Origin: Chitinolyticbacter albus
GTDB lineage: Bacteria > Pseudomonadota > Gammaproteobacteria > Burkholderiales > Chitinibacteraceae
DNA length: 64,000 bases
Assembly: GCF_024437655.1 (NCBI RefSeq)
Contig: NZ_JANBVF010000002.1
Location: 1 to 64,000, forward strand
Reading direction: 5' to 3'
A program made the position numbers and the translations under genes. This document shows positions 43,986 through 54,071 of the stretch, in pieces. Under the pieces are notes generated by a model that was not told the DNA's origin, did not search any database, and saw nothing but the letters and a program-made list of their open reading frames with translations. Each line of letters starts with the position of its first letter. Within the stretch, counting starts at the first letter, position 1.

Positions 43986-44636
43986 CTAACGCCCCTTGGG
44001 CGGCGTCAGTTCCTTCGGCCGGTAATCGCACACATCGTTCACCACGCAGCGCCAGCATTCGGGACGGCGGGCCTTGCACACGTAGCGGCCATGCAGGATC
44101 AGCCAGTGGTGCGCATTGAGACGAAACTCCGGTGGGGTGACCTTCAAGAGTTTCTGCTCGACCGCGTTCACGTCCTTGCCGGGCGCAAGCCCCGTGCGAT
44201 TGCCAACGCGGAAGATATGGGTATCGACCGCGATGGTCGGCTCGCCAAAAGCGGTGTTGAGGATCACATTGGCCGTCTTGCGACCGACGCCGGGCAGCGC
44301 CTCCAGCGATACGCGGTCGCGCGGTACCTCGCCGTCGTGCTGCTCCAGCAGGATGCGACAGGTCGCCAGCAAGTGCTTGGCCTTGCTGCGATAGAGCCCG
44401 ATGGTGGCGATATACGATTCCAGCCCCTCCTGCCCCAGCGCCAGGATGGTGGCGGGGGTGTTGGCCACCGGATAGAGCCGGCGCGTTGCCTTGTTCACGC
44501 CGACGTCGGTCGCCTGCGCCGACAGCAGCACGGCGGTCAGCAACTCGAACGGCGTGGTGTATTCGAGTTCGGTGGTCGGATTGGGGTCGAGCTCGGCGAG
44601 GCGTTGGTAGAAGGTGTAGCGGGTAGCCTTGTTCAT
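43986..44636 (-). CDS. nth: endonuclease III
   Basis: DNA glycosylase/AP lyase for oxidised pyrimidines, 216 residues. It has the helix-hairpin-helix LEALPGVGRKTANVIL with catalytic Lys120, catalytic Asp138 (VDTHIFRV), and the 4Fe-4S ligands Cys187, Cys194, Cys197 and Cys203 in the standard C-X6-C-X2-C-X5-C spacing. The start overlaps the rsxE stop in ATGA, the usual end of rsx operons. Confidence 0.98.
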   Translation of the reverse strand: MNKATRYTFYQRLAELDPNPTTELEYTTPFELLTAVLLSAQATDVGVNKATRRLYPVANTPATILALGQEGLESYIATIGLYRSKAKHLLATCRILLEQHDGEVPRDRVSLEALPGVGRKTANVILNTAFGEPTIAVDTHIFRVGNRTGLAPGKDVNAVEQKLLKVTPPEFRLNAHHWLILHGRYVCKARRPECWRCVVNDVCDYRPKELTPPKGR

Positions 44637-45325
44637 GCCGGTTCTGTGTGCAGTGGGACGGATGGCGCCGCGGCGCGGCGTTCGGCGCGACGATCGAGTA
44701 GCTTCTTGCCGGTGATCAGCAGCGCCAGGCCGAAAAAGGCGCCAGGCGGCAGGCTGGCGAGCAGGAACTGGTAGCCGGCATCGGCCGGAATCACATGGAT
44801 GGTCCAGGCCCGCGCGACGGGCCCAAAGACCAGATCGAGGTTGGAAAACAGTGTGCCGCGCGCCGCGAGCTCGCGGATCGCCCCCAACCCCGCCAGCACG
44901 CCGGTCAATCCCAGCCCCATCATCAGCCCGTCCCAGCCGGCCGCCAGCACGGGCTGGCGCGAGGCGAACGCTTCGGCGCGCGCCAGCACGATGCAATTGG
45001 TGGTGATCAGCGGGATGAAGATGCCCAGCACCAGATAGAGCCCATGCGCGTAGGCGTTGAACAGCAGGTCGACCATGGTGACGAGCGCGGCGATGATCAG
45101 GATGAAGATGGGGCTGCGCAGCTCGTTCGGCACGAAGTCGCGTACCGCCGCCACCGCCATCCCCGAGAGCAGCATCACCATGCTGGTCGCCAGCCCCAGC
45201 GATACCGCATTGACGATATTGCTGGAGATCACCAGCACTGGACACAGCCCCAGCAATTGCACGAGGCCAGCGTTCTGTTTCCACAGCGCGTTGCTGGCGA
45301 TCTCGCGAGCTTCGCTTCGGTTCAT
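44633..45325 (-). CDS. rsxE: Rnf/Rsx complex subunit E
   Basis: A 230-residue membrane subunit of the ion-translocating electron-transfer complex, paralogous to RsxA. It shows NALWKQNAGLVQLLGLCPVLVISS and FIPLITTNCIVLARAEAFA, with the conserved cysteines that hold the membrane 2Fe-2S cluster with RsxA. Overlaps rsxG and nth by 4 bases each. Confidence 0.96.
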   Translation of the reverse strand: MNRSEAREIASNALWKQNAGLVQLLGLCPVLVISSNIVNAVSLGLATSMVMLLSGMAVAAVRDFVPNELRSPIFILIIAALVTMVDLLFNAYAHGLYLVLGIFIPLITTNCIVLARAEAFASRQPVLAAGWDGLMMGLGLTGVLAGLGAIRELAARGTLFSNLDLVFGPVARAWTIHVIPADAGYQFLLASLPPGAFFGLALLITGKKLLDRRAERRAAAPSVPLHTEPA

Positions 45326-45957
45326 CGCTCCCCCTCCTCGCCAAACAGCATCACGCGCCGTGCCGCCACCACTGCCAGCGCCGCTTTCACCGCCCGTACT
45401 ACCGCACGCGGCGTGATCGTTGCGCCGGCCATGTAGTCGAACCGGCCGCCGTCCTTGGTCAATGCCCATTGCGACTCAGGGGGCGATTGCAGCGACGCGC
45501 CGGTGAACTGCGCGCTCCATGCCGACTTGGTCGCTTCGATATAGTCGCCCAAGCCCGGGGTTTCCTTGTGGCCGATCACGCGCAGCGCCAGGACGCGCCC
45601 GTCACGGCCCACGCCCACCAGCAGCCTGATCGCCCCGGCGTAGCCGTCGGGCGCGGTGGCTTCGATCACCACGGCCTGCGTCACCCCCAAGCGCTGCGCC
45701 GGATAGGCCTGCGCCGTCGCCTGGCCAAGCTGGGCGGCTGCATCGGCTGGCAAGGTGATCGCGTCGGCGACGGGATCGTTGTCGTAATGGATACCCGGCA
45801 ACGCCTCGCCCAGCAGCGCCAGCCGCGCGGCCTGCTCGTTGTCGGCGACGCGCGCGCGCGTCAACAGCCAGGTGACCGACATCAGCGCGGTGCAAATGAG
45901 TGCAAACACCAGCAGTGTCAATGCGCCGCGCAGGCTGCTTCGCGCCGCCGAGCTCAT
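45322..45957 (-). CDS. rsxG: Rnf/Rsx complex subunit G
   Basis: A 211-residue periplasmic flavoprotein anchored by one N-terminal helix. The covalent FMN site is in the motif MAGATITPRAVV (Thr after GA), as in RnfG/NqrC. Overlaps rsxD and rsxE by 4 bases. Confidence 0.95.
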   Translation of the reverse strand: MSSAARSSLRGALTLLVFALICTALMSVTWLLTRARVADNEQAARLALLGEALPGIHYDNDPVADAITLPADAAAQLGQATAQAYPAQRLGVTQAVVIEATAPDGYAGAIRLLVGVGRDGRVLALRVIGHKETPGLGDYIEATKSAWSAQFTGASLQSPPESQWALTKDGGRFDYMAGATITPRAVVRAVKAALAVVAARRVMLFGEEGER

Positions 45958-46979
45958 CGCGCACCCTTGCGCCCGAACACCGCAGGCTGCGTGTACTGGT
46001 CGATAAAGGGCGCGGCGATATTCATGATCAGTACGGCAAAAGCTACCCCATCTGGATAGTTGCCAAAGCTGCGGATCAACCAGGTAAGCAGGCCCGCGAG
46101 CGCAGCAAAGAGCAGCCGGCCGCGCGGCGTGGTCGGTGCCGTGACCGGATCGGTAACAATAAAGAAAGCCGCCAGCATCACCGCGCCGGTACTGAGCTGG
46201 AACAGTGGTGACGCGTACTGCTGGGCATCAAGCAGATGCGCAAGACCCGAACAGGCTACGACGGCGCCCAGATAGCCCACCGGCAACTGCCACGGGATCA
46301 GCTTCTGCCGCCACAGCAGCAGGCCACCGGCCAGCCAGCCAGCGGCGATCCATTCGCTGCCCTTGCCGCCGATATCGCCGAATTGGGGCGATTGCAGGAT
46401 CGCCGGCACCATCTGGCCCTGGCGCAGCGCGGTACGCACTGCGTCCAGCGGCGTCGCCGATGCGATCGCATCGAACCCCACGCCGGGGGGCAAGGCGCCA
46501 GCCAGGATCAAGCGGATCTGGTCGAGCGCGGATAGATCCAGCGCCGGCAGCACCAGGGGCGCGCCCCAGCGCGCCATCTGCGCCGGAAAGGACACGATGA
46601 GCACGGCAAAACCGACCATGCCCGGGTTGAACGTGTTCTGCCCCAGCCCGCCAAAGGCGTGCTTGGCCAACCCGATCGCTACCACCGTGCCCAGCACCAC
46701 CAGCCACCACGCCGCCAGTGGCGGCATGCACAGCGCCAGCAGCCAGGCCGTCACCACGGCGGAGCCATCGGTCAGCGCCGGCTGCAATGCGCGCCCGCGC
46801 AGCTTCAGGCAGATCGCTTCGGTCAGCAGCGCCGTCGCCGTTGCAAGCAACAGCTGCAGCAGCAGGCCGATGCCGTAAACACCGACATGCAGCACGATGC
46901 CCGGCAGCAAGGCCACCGCCACGGTGAACATCACCCGCTGCAGCGGCGTCGGCTCGATCAGGAAGGGGGAGGTTTTCAT
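45954..46979 (-). CDS. rsxD: Rnf/Rsx complex subunit D
   Basis: A 341-residue membrane subunit with about ten helices and the covalent FMN site TDGSAVVTAWLLA, plus GLGQNTFNPGMVGFA. Start ATG 46979 overlaps the HAD gene stop, so it is translated as part of the same message despite the two inserted genes upstream. Confidence 0.95.
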   Translation of the reverse strand: MKTSPFLIEPTPLQRVMFTVAVALLPGIVLHVGVYGIGLLLQLLLATATALLTEAICLKLRGRALQPALTDGSAVVTAWLLALCMPPLAAWWLVVLGTVVAIGLAKHAFGGLGQNTFNPGMVGFAVLIVSFPAQMARWGAPLVLPALDLSALDQIRLILAGALPPGVGFDAIASATPLDAVRTALRQGQMVPAILQSPQFGDIGGKGSEWIAAGWLAGGLLLWRQKLIPWQLPVGYLGAVVACSGLAHLLDAQQYASPLFQLSTGAVMLAAFFIVTDPVTAPTTPRGRLLFAALAGLLTWLIRSFGNYPDGVAFAVLIMNIAAPFIDQYTQPAVFGRKGAR

Positions 46980-47479
46980 GCGCGCCGCCTGAGCGCAAAG
47001 CGACCGAACGATAGCGCATGCAACGGATCGAAGCACCCGGACCGGCTTGCCCAGCGCCGTACAAAGCACAGGTCATCCCCGGTCAGACCGGTTTCAGGAT
47101 TGATCAGGAATACCCCGGGTGCGGCAGGTCTGAACTGGCTTTCGTCGTCATCAAGCACCAGTCGCTCGCCCACCGCGAAGTAGTGGCAAAACCAGTCGAT
47201 CTCCTCCTCGCGCGCACGGCCAGGAAATTCTGGCGTGCAACCGATGACCCTGGCGCCGAGCCGGCCCAGCAGCAATTGCAGTTCCGCTATTGTGCGATTG
47301 CAGCGCCAATTGGAAGAAACCACCACGTCGACATGGGGATAGCCGCGTAGCGCCCGCTCAAGCAACGGCAGATGTTCCAGTGTTTCCACAAATCCGGGAT
47401 GCAGCACGCCATCGATATCGAGAAATAGCACTGCCGGACCCGGTGTACGCACGATCAGCTGGGCATCCGCGCTATGCAT
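46976..47479 (-). CDS. HAD-like hydrolase inserted in the rsx operon
   Basis: A 167-residue protein with the HAD motif I FLDIDGVLHPGF (Asp nucleophile), a VVVSSNWR segment (motif II-like Ser) and LVLDDDE near the end (acidic motif). It resembles the stand-alone HAD domains related to Swiss-army-knife RNA repair proteins. It overlaps the upstream hydrolase by 8 bases and rsxD by 4, so it is firmly embedded in the rsx operon. Substrate unknown. Confidence 0.75.
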   Translation of the reverse strand: MHSADAQLIVRTPGPAVLFLDIDGVLHPGFVETLEHLPLLERALRGYPHVDVVVSSNWRCNRTIAELQLLLGRLGARVIGCTPEFPGRAREEEIDWFCHYFAVGERLVLDDDESQFRPAAPGVFLINPETGLTGDDLCFVRRWASRSGCFDPLHALSFGRFALRRRA

Positions 47480-48002
47480 CGCGGCTCCACGGCGCGAGCA
47501 AGGCGCGTCCTGCCGGCCAATCATCTAGGCCGGAGGAATCGGCATTCAAGTGGCCATGCGCGCCGGCGTCCACCAGCTTGGCACCCCAGGCACGCGTGAT
47601 CCGCTCGCTGAATTCGAAGTCAGCATATGGATCGTTGCGACTGGCTACAACGAGTGTGGGAAATGGCAGTGCCTGCTGCAGCAACGTGAACTCCGCCGCC
47701 GCGGCGGGGAAAACCGGGCCGTCGGGGTCGGGCACCGCCACCAGCAGCGCGCCGCGGATGGATCGAGGGCGTTGGCTTGCCCAGTGCGCGACCAGCAGGC
47801 AGCCCAGACTATGCGCCGCGAGCACGCAATCGGGCCCGGCGTTCGCGACGGCGGCATCGAGCCGGGATAGCCAGGCATCCCGCTGCGGCTGGTTCCAATC
47901 GGCTTGTTCGACGCGGCGGGTATCGGCATGCAGCGCTTCCCAACGGCTTTGCCAATGCTCGGGGCCTGAGCCGCCGATGCCGGGGACAGTCAGCACGATC
48001 AT
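47472..48002 (-). CDS. RBBP9/YdeN-type serine hydrolase in the rsx operon
   Basis: A 176-residue alpha/beta hydrolase: nucleophile Ser in LAAHSLGC, Asp in SRNDPYAD and His in AHGHLN, with the N-terminal VPGIGGSGPEHWQSRWE typical of the RBBP9 family. It overlaps the rsxC stop by 4 bases and the HAD gene by 8. The family's natural substrates are unknown. Confidence 0.85.
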   Translation of the reverse strand: MIVLTVPGIGGSGPEHWQSRWEALHADTRRVEQADWNQPQRDAWLSRLDAAVANAGPDCVLAAHSLGCLLVAHWASQRPRSIRGALLVAVPDPDGPVFPAAAAEFTLLQQALPFPTLVVASRNDPYADFEFSERITRAWGAKLVDAGAHGHLNADSSGLDDWPAGRALLAPWSRDA

Positions 48003-50044
48003 GACTTTTCCTCGTCGCCGCGCTGCGCCGGTTGGTCCTCGCTTTGGCGCTGCGCGGACGTTTCTTCCCCCTGGCGCTGCGCAGCGACGCGCGCCATGGC
48101 GGCGGCGATCTTGGCTTTCTTTTCTGCTTCCAGCGCGGCGCGTTCGTCCACGCTCATTGCGGCGAGGCGCGCGGCCTCCATCTCGCGCTTCTGTTGCTTG
48201 GGGTCCGCCGGCGGCGGCGCCAGCGTGCCGGTCCGACGCGCCTTGGCGGTCGCCATCGCCTGGCGGATGCGCTCGGCGCGCAGCGCGGCGGCATCGTCCG
48301 AGCCAGCAGGCGTCGCCGCGGATTCGGTGAGGGCCGGCGCCGGCGTGGCTGGTTCGTTCTGCGCGGCGGCAACTGACGGCAAGACGGGGTCAGGGGTGTC
48401 GCCGGTGGCCGGCGTGCCGGCCCGGCGCGCGGCGGCGCGGGCCATGGCGGCGGCGATCTTGGCTTGTTTGTCGTCCATGCTGGGCGCTCCTTTCGATGCG
48501 GCTACGGTATCGCCTGCAGGCATAGAGGCGTTCGCTGCGCTGGCCTGCTCCACGGCCGTAGCGGCCTGCGCCGTCTTGGCTGCGGCTTCGGCTTTGCCCG
48601 CTGCCTGCTGCTTGGCCGCGGCAGCACGCGCGGCCAAGCGCTCGGCCTTTTCCTGCTTGTCGCGTTCCAGCCGGAACTGGCGGAAGGTGTGGCGCTCGCG
48701 GGCGAGATCCGCCGCCTGCTTGTCACGCTCGGCCGCCCAGATCTCGGACTTGGCGTAGCGATAATAATCGACCAGCCGGATATGACTGGGGCAGACGTAG
48801 GCGCAGGCGCCGCACTCGATGCAGTCGAACAGGTTACGCTCCTGCGCGCGGCCGAACTGCTTGCTGCGGGCAAACCAGTACAGATCCATCGGCTGCAGCT
48901 CGGCTGGGCAAGCATCGGCGCAGGCGCCGCAGCGTATGCACGGCATCTCGGCTGGTGCGCGCGGCAAGATGGCCTGGCTCTTGGCGAGCAGACAGTTGCC
49001 CGCCTTGGTGAGCCCGGCCGCGAGCGTAGGTAGCGCGAAACCCATCATCGGCCCGCCATAAATGCAGGCTTCCATCTCGTCGTGAGCGCCGGCGTGATGC
49101 AGCAGGAAGTCGAGCGGCGTGCCGAGCAGCGCCTCGACATTGCCGGGCTTGGCCACCGTGCCCGTCAGCGTGACGATGCGGCTGATCAGCGGCTCGCCGT
49201 GCTCCAGCGCGCGGTAAGCGGCGTAGACGGTGCCAACATTGAAGCACTGCACGCCCAGATCGGTGCTGCGCACGCCGGCCGCCACCTCCTTGCCAGTGAG
49301 GATGCGGATCAGCTGCTTGGCGCCGCCCGATGGGTAGATCGTCGGCACAGCGACGATGTCGATGGCGCTACCGCCGGCGGCCAGCCGCATCGCCTCGATG
49401 GCCTCGGGCTTGTTGTCCTCGATGCCGACCAGTACTTCGCTCGCCTGCGTGAGCTCGGCCAAGAGGGCGATGCCGGCGACGATTTCGCCGGCCCGTTCGC
49501 GCATCAGCCTGTCGTCGCAGCTGATATAGGGCTCGCACTCGGCGCCGTTGATCACCAGCGTTTGCAGCGCGCCCCCCGTGAGTTTGAGATGCGACGGAAA
49601 CATGGCGCCACCGAGGCCAACCACACCCATGTCGCGCAGGTAGTCGCGGATCGCCCGGACATCGCCCGCGGCCAGCCAGTCGCGCCATGGCACCGGCTGG
49701 CGCTCCAGCCAGCGCTCTTCGCCGTCAGTGGCGATCACGATGCAGGGCGCGGCCAGCCCCGAAGGGTGGGCGCTGGGGCGCGGCTCGATGGCGAGCACCG
49801 TGCCCGAGCTCGACGCGTGCACGGCGGCCGATAGCGTACCGCTCGCCTGCGCGATCATCTGCCCCTTCAACACCCGCTCGCCGACCGCCACCAGCGGCTC
49901 GGCCGGGCTGCCGATATGCTGCGACAGCGCAATGATCAGTTGCGGCGGCAAGGGCGCAGGCTCGATCCGGCTGCCGTTCGACGCCATCTTGTGTTCGGGC
50001 GGGTGCACGCCGCCATGAAAGCGATGGAGCTGGCGCACGCTCAT
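47999..50044 (-). CDS. rsxC: Rnf/Rsx complex subunit C
   Basis: A 681-residue subunit that receives electrons (NADH side) and carries two 4Fe-4S clusters: [12 protein letters not shown] and [12 protein letters not shown]. The core (about 1-440) has the Rossmann-like NADH/FMN part ([28 protein letters not shown]). The C-terminal 240 residues are a charged, Ala-rich coiled-coil extension with three related units ([16 protein letters not shown] near 535, [11 protein letters not shown] near 600, [16 protein letters not shown] near 650). Long repeat tails are known in enteric RsxC too. Confidence 0.95.
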   Translation of the reverse strand: MSVRQLHRFHGGVHPPEHKMASNGSRIEPAPLPPQLIIALSQHIGSPAEPLVAVGERVLKGQMIAQASGTLSAAVHASSSGTVLAIEPRPSAHPSGLAAPCIVIATDGEERWLERQPVPWRDWLAAGDVRAIRDYLRDMGVVGLGGAMFPSHLKLTGGALQTLVINGAECEPYISCDDRLMRERAGEIVAGIALLAELTQASEVLVGIEDNKPEAIEAMRLAAGGSAIDIVAVPTIYPSGGAKQLIRILTGKEVAAGVRSTDLGVQCFNVGTVYAAYRALEHGEPLISRIVTLTGTVAKPGNVEALLGTPLDFLLHHAGAHDEMEACIYGGPMMGFALPTLAAGLTKAGNCLLAKSQAILPRAPAEMPCIRCGACADACPAELQPMDLYWFARSKQFGRAQERNLFDCIECGACAYVCPSHIRLVDYYRYAKSEIWAAERDKQAADLARERHTFRQFRLERDKQEKAERLAARAAAAKQQAAGKAEAAAKTAQAATAVEQASAANASMPAGDTVAASKGAPSMDDKQAKIAAAMARAAARRAGTPATGDTPDPVLPSVAAAQNEPATPAPALTESAATPAGSDDAAALRAERIRQAMATAKARRTGTLAPPPADPKQQKREMEAARLAAMSVDERAALEAEKKAKIAAAMARVAAQRQGEETSAQRQSEDQPAQRGDEEKS

Positions 50045-50595
50045 GCCACCACCTTGAGCGGGATGGTCGGGTAGCGCCAGGTGGGTATGGTGACCCCCAC
50101 AGGCAGCATGGCGATGCAATCGACCGGACAGGGAGCGATGCACAGCTCGCAGCCGGTGCATTCGGCGGCGATCACCGTGTGCATATGCTTGGCCGCGCCG
50201 ACGATGGCGTCGACCGGACAGGCCTGAATGCACAGGGTACAGCCGATGCAGCGCGCCTCGTCGATCACCGCCAGCGCGCGGGGCGCGGGCGCACCGTGCT
50301 CGGCATTCAGCGGCTTGTAGTCGCGCCCCAGTAGTTCAGCCAGCTTGCGCACGCCGTCATCGCCACCGGGCGGGCATTGGTTGATATCAGCCTCGTCGTT
50401 GGCAATGGCTTCGGCGTACGGTTTGCAGCCGGGGTAACCGCACTGACCGCATTGGGTCTGCGGCAGGATGGCGTCGATCTGCGCCGCGATCGGGTCACCT
50501 TCGACGCGAAAACGGACCGCCGCGAAGCCGAGCACTGCGCCCAGCAGCAGCGCGAGGCCCGCCATCAGCATCAGCGAGAGCCCCAGTGCGCTCAT
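50041..50595 (-). CDS. rsxB: Rnf/Rsx complex subunit B
   Basis: A 184-residue ferredoxin-like subunit: N-terminal membrane helix, a Cys cluster [16 protein letters not shown] (4Fe-4S) and two ferredoxin clusters [12 protein letters not shown] and [12 protein letters not shown]. Overlaps rsxA and rsxC by 4 bases. Confidence 0.97.
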   Translation of the reverse strand: MSALGLSLMLMAGLALLLGAVLGFAAVRFRVEGDPIAAQIDAILPQTQCGQCGYPGCKPYAEAIANDEADINQCPPGGDDGVRKLAELLGRDYKPLNAEHGAPAPRALAVIDEARCIGCTLCIQACPVDAIVGAAKHMHTVIAAECTGCELCIAPCPVDCIAMLPVGVTIPTWRYPTIPLKVVA

Positions 50596-51173
50596 CGCAC
50601 CATCCCGGCAAAGCCCATAAAGGCGAGGCTCATCAATCCAGCGGTGATCAGCGCGATGGGCGTACCGCGCAGCGCCTCGGGCACGTCCGCGCCCTCCAGC
50701 CGCTCGCGGACTGCGGCGAACAGGATCAGTACCAGCGAAAAGCCGACGGCCGAACCGAAACCGAACAGCAGTGATTCGGTGAAGCCATGCCGGGCCTGCG
50801 CATTGATCAGCGGCACGCCGAGCACCGCGCAGTTGGTGGTGATCAGCGGCAGATAGATGCCCAGCACCTGATACAGCACCGGGCTCATCTTGTGGATGAA
50901 CATCTCGGTGAACTGCACGATGGCCGCGATCATCACGATAAAGGCCAGCGTGCGCAGGTATTCCAGCTGCCAGGCCACCAACAGCTGGTCGATGCACCAG
51001 CTCACTCCGGAACCAAGCGTCAGCACGAAAGCCGTCGCGAGGCCCATGCCGACCGACGCTTCCAGCTTCTTGGAAACCCCCATGAAGGGGCACAGGCCGA
51101 GGATGCGCGTCAGCACCACGTTGTTGACGAACACCGCGCCGACCAGCACCAGGAGATAGTGATTCAGTTCCAT
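50592..51173 (-). CDS. rsxA: Rnf/Rsx complex subunit A
   Basis: 193 residues from ATG 51173, exactly the E. coli length; six membrane helices, with [18 protein letters not shown] and [13 protein letters not shown] carrying the cluster cysteines. First gene of rsxABC-hydrolase-HAD-rsxDGE-nth. In E. coli the Rsx complex keeps SoxR reduced; in others Rnf makes low-potential ferredoxin. No soxR is seen here. Confidence 0.97.
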   Translation of the reverse strand: MELNHYLLVLVGAVFVNNVVLTRILGLCPFMGVSKKLEASVGMGLATAFVLTLGSGVSWCIDQLLVAWQLEYLRTLAFIVMIAAIVQFTEMFIHKMSPVLYQVLGIYLPLITTNCAVLGVPLINAQARHGFTESLLFGFGSAVGFSLVLILFAAVRERLEGADVPEALRGTPIALITAGLMSLAFMGFAGMVR

Positions 51174-51290
51174 CGTCATCCGCGTGCGCACGGACAGGGC
51201 CGGGGCAACTAGTCGCGTTCAGAGCAAAACGGGGCCATCACCCCGCACCAGTCGAATCGAGCAACGCCGCGCCGGCGCCGCCCGTTTCGA

Positions 51291-52319
51291 TCAGAAACGC
51301 GTGCGCGCGATCACTTCGGCGCAGTCGGCCACCAGCGCCGGGCCGTGATAGATCAGACCACTATAGAGCTGCACGAGGCTAGCCCCGGCGTGGATCTTAT
51401 CGACCGCATCCTCGCCCGACAGAATGCCGCCGACGCCGATGATGGGCACTTCGCCCTGCAGCAGCTCGGCGAGCTCGCGGATCACGTGAGTGGACTTGGC
51501 ACGCACCGGTGCCCCCGAAAGGCCACCGGCCTCGTTGCCATGCGGCACATGCTCGACGCCGACGCGCGACAGCGTGGTATTGGTGGCGATCACCGCATCG
51601 ATCTTGCTGGCAACAAGCCGCTCGGCGATATCCTCGATCTGGTTGGCCTCCAGATCCGGCGCGATCTTCAGCGCCACCGGTACATAACGGCCATGCTGGT
51701 CCGCCAGCGCGATCTGCTTTTGCTTCAGCCGTGACAGGAGCTGGCCCAACTCGTCCGCCTGCTGCAACTGGCGCAGGTTCTTGGTGTTGGGGCTGGAGAT
51801 ATTGACCGTGACGTAGCTGGCGTACTCGTACACCTTTTCCAGCCCAATCAGGTAATCATCGGTGGCATTCTCGATCGGCGTATCGAAGTTCTTGCCGATA
51901 TTGATGCCAAGGATGCCCTTGTACTGCGACTCGCGCACATTGGCGATCAGCGCATCGACCCCATCGTTGTTGAAACCCATGCGGTTGATGATGGCTTCGG
52001 CCTGGGGCAGGCGGAACAACCGCGGTTTGGGGTTGCCCGGTTGCGGCCGCGGCGTGACGGTGCCCACCTCGATGAAGCCGAAACCAAAATCGGCCAGCGC
52101 ATCGATATGTTCGCCGTTCTTATCGAGCCCGGCCGCGAGGCCCACCGGATTGGGGAAGGTCAACCCCATCACTTGCACCGGATCGGGCTCGATGCTGGGC
52201 GTGAAGGCGCGCAGGAAGCCGAGCGAATGCAACGCATCGGCAGCTTTCAGGGTCAGGCGGTGCGAACGCTCGGCGTCGAGCATGAACACCAGCGGGCGAA
52301 ACAGGCCGTACGCCATCAT
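51291..52319 (-). CDS. pyrD: dihydroorotate dehydrogenase (quinone), class 2
   Basis: Oxidises dihydroorotate to orotate in pyrimidine synthesis, passing electrons to ubiquinone at the membrane. About 342 residues. It has the class 2 N-terminal helix ([17 protein letters not shown]), [11 protein letters not shown], the catalytic-Ser motif [12 protein letters not shown] and [10 protein letters not shown] for FMN. ATG 52319 overlaps the folD stop in ATGA; the next ATG (52316) is also possible. Confidence 0.97.
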   Translation of the reverse strand: MMAYGLFRPLVFMLDAERSHRLTLKAADALHSLGFLRAFTPSIEPDPVQVMGLTFPNPVGLAAGLDKNGEHIDALADFGFGFIEVGTVTPRPQPGNPKPRLFRLPQAEAIINRMGFNNDGVDALIANVRESQYKGILGINIGKNFDTPIENATDDYLIGLEKVYEYASYVTVNISSPNTKNLRQLQQADELGQLLSRLKQKQIALADQHGRYVPVALKIAPDLEANQIEDIAERLVASKIDAVIATNTTLSRVGVEHVPHGNEAGGLSGAPVRAKSTHVIRELAELLQGEVPIIGVGGILSGEDAVDKIHAGASLVQLYSGLIYHGPALVADCAEVIARTRF

Positions 52320-53173
52320 GCCCCCGCGCGGTTGACGCAAGCGTCGTAGGTGTTCTGCATCAGCGTGGCCACTGTCATCAGGCCGACGCCACCGGGCACC
52401 GGGGTGATCCAGCTGGCACGCTCAGCAGCGGCGGCGAATTCCACGTCGCCAACGAGCTTGCCAGTCTCGAGCCGGTTGATGCCGACGTCGATCACGATGG
52501 CGCCCGGCTTGATCCAGGCGCCCTTCACGAATTCGGGTATGCCGACGCCGGCCACCACCACATCGGCGCCGGCCACCTTGGCGGCCAGATCCTTCGTCTT
52601 GCTGTGGCAGACGGTGACCGTGGCGCGCGCCAGCAGCAGTTCCAGCGCTTGCGGGCGGCCGACGATATTGGACGCGCCGACGATCACCGCATCCTTGCCG
52701 ACGAGATCGATGCCGGTACGCTCCAGCAGCGTCATCACGCCACGCGGGGTGCATGGGCGCAACAACGGCATCTTCAGCGCGAGGCGGCCGATGTTATAGG
52801 GGTGGAAACCATCGACATCCTTCACAGGATCGATCAGCTCGATGATCTTTTCGGCGTCCAGGTGCTTGGGCAGCGGCAGTTGCACCAGGATGCCATCGAC
52901 GGCATCGTCGTCGTTCAGTTGCTGCACCAGCGCCAGCAGGTCTTCCTCGCGGGTATCGGCCGGCAGATCGTAGGCAATCGAAGTAATGCCGGCGTTTTCG
53001 CACTGCCGCTTCTTGTTGCCAACGTACACCTGGCTCGCCGGATCGCTACCGACGAGGACCACGGCCAACGCCGGTGCGCGATGGCCACCGGCCACGCGTG
53101 CGTCTACGCGAGCGCGCACGTCGCGTATGATTTCCTGCGAAATGACCTTGCCGTCGAGGATTTGTGCAGACAT
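52316..53173 (-). CDS. folD: methylene-THF dehydrogenase/cyclohydrolase
   Basis: Bifunctional one-carbon enzyme, 285 residues from ATG 53173. Conserved [14 protein letters not shown] (catalytic Lys), [14 protein letters not shown], the NADP site [16 protein letters not shown] and [16 protein letters not shown]. Followed directly by pyrD. Confidence 0.98.
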   Translation of the reverse strand: MSAQILDGKVISQEIIRDVRARVDARVAGGHRAPALAVVLVGSDPASQVYVGNKKRQCENAGITSIAYDLPADTREEDLLALVQQLNDDDAVDGILVQLPLPKHLDAEKIIELIDPVKDVDGFHPYNIGRLALKMPLLRPCTPRGVMTLLERTGIDLVGKDAVIVGASNIVGRPQALELLLARATVTVCHSKTKDLAAKVAGADVVVAGVGIPEFVKGAWIKPGAIVIDVGINRLETGKLVGDVEFAAAAERASWITPVPGGVGLMTVATLMQNTYDACVNRAGA

Positions 53174-53503
53174 CGGGAAACTCCATGAAAACCGGCGTGA
53201 TGCGCCGATCAATGCGAGAAAAGCGGGGGTAAACAGATAGGGCGTATTGTCGCATCCCTGCTTGAGCGGACAAACCCCGGCGCACCGATAGATTTGTTGC
53301 AGCATGCAACACGTGCCGTGGAATCACGCCCAGAAACCCCACGCGGCCGTTCAAGACCTGCGCAGCGCACGCGGTGCCGGGTTGCATTGGCAAGCGCGTG
53401 CGCGCTCACCAGCCGGTTTTATCGGCGACACGCAGCACCAGCCAGCCGCCAGCACGACGCCCAAGCCGACGTGCGCCTGCGGCGGAGATTGCTGCGCAGT
53501 GGC
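53174..53503. other. intergenic region between folD and the tRNA cluster
   Basis: About 330 bases holding the folD 5' region on the left and the tRNA promoter just past its right end. No open frame here has coding character. I see no repeat or RNA motif. Confidence 0.5.
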
Positions 53504-53532
53504 TTGACCGCTTTCCCGAATCCCGCTATATT
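53504..53532 (+). promoter_or_regulatory. sigma-70 promoter of the tRNA-Pro/Arg/His operon
   Basis: -35 TTGACC (53504-53509), exact 17-base spacer, -10 TATATT (53527-53532), then a GC-rich CGCGCC discriminator. It lies 13 bases before tRNA-Pro. Confidence 0.87.
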
Positions 53533-53544
53533 CGCGCCTCTGTT

Positions 53545-53621
53545 CGGGGCGTAGCGCAGCCTGGTAGCGCATCTGCTTTGGGAGCAGAGGGTCGTGAGTT
53601 CGAATCCCACCGCCCCGACCA
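53545..53621 (+). tRNA. tRNA-Pro(TGG)
   Basis: 77 bases with encoded CCA; acceptor CGGGGCG/CGCCCCG, anticodon arm TCTGC-TTTGGGA-GCAGA, anticodon TGG. Confidence 0.97.
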
Positions 53622-53661
53622 GACTTGTGAGATTTGGCATTTGGTAGAGCTGTTGCACCGG

Positions 53662-53738
53662 GCGCTCGTAGCTCAACCGGATAGAGCAACGGCCTTCTAA
53701 GCCGTAGGTTACAGGTTCGATTCCTGTCGAGCGCGCCA
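53662..53738 (+). tRNA. tRNA-Arg(TCT)
   Basis: 77 bases with encoded CCA; acceptor GCGCTCG/CGAGCGC, anticodon arm ACGGC-CTTCTAA-GCCGT, anticodon TCT. Confidence 0.97.
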
Positions 53739-53798
53739 GACCTCGCATAAACCCAGTTTCAATCAGACGGCCAAAACCGGATGATGCACCGCTCAGCG

Positions 53799-53874
53799 GT
53801 GGCTGTAGCTCAGTTGGTAGAGTCCAGGATTGTGATTCCTGTCGTCGTGGGTTCGAGTCCCATCAGCCACCCCA
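53799..53874 (+). tRNA. tRNA-His(GTG)
   Basis: 76 bases with encoded CCA (plus a G at -1 in the DNA, 53798, facing C73); anticodon arm CAGGA-TTGTGAT-TCCTG, anticodon GTG. Last tRNA of the operon and the edge of the conserved chromosome. Confidence 0.97.
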
Positions 53875-53877
53875 GAT

Positions 53878-53909
53878 AAAACCCCTTGAGAAATCAAGGG
53901 GTTTTTTCT
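53878..53909 (+). terminator. terminator of the tRNA-Pro/Arg/His operon
   Basis: Stem AAACCCCTTGA-GAAA-TCAAGGGGTTT followed by TTTCTTTTTT, right after tRNA-His. Confidence 0.93.
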
Positions 53910-53932
53910 TTTTTACCCGGTCTTAACGAGCC

Positions 53933-53965
53933 ACTTAACGCCATTGCTTGCCCGGATGACTGCCT
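53933..53965 (+). repeat. direct repeat, left copy, flanking aroP
   Basis: Matches 55589-55621 in the same orientation, with only three or four mismatches over 33 bases; the shared core is CGCCATTGCTTGCC. On the minus strand both copies read V-I-(R/Q)-A-S-N-G-V-K, so they may be two remnants of related genes rather than an att site. Confidence 0.7.
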
Positions 53966-54025
53966 TACTCACTTTGCGGCAGGTCGGTCAACAAGTCATC
54001 GACGACAACATATAACCCTCCCCCC

Positions 54026-54050
54026 AAAAAAAGCCGGTCAATGACCGGCA
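54026..54050 (-). terminator. aroP terminator
   Basis: Palindromic GCCGGTCA-A-TGACCGGC followed on the minus strand by seven T residues, about 22 bases after the aroP stop. Confidence 0.85.
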
Positions 54051-54071
54051 TTGGGGGAACAGGCGCGGGAG

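Noticed and set aside
53765-53774. Neisseria-type DNA uptake sequence (rc of GCCGTCTGAA)
   Set aside because: Only a single 9-of-10 match in 64 kb; uptake sequences are expected many times in such a length.
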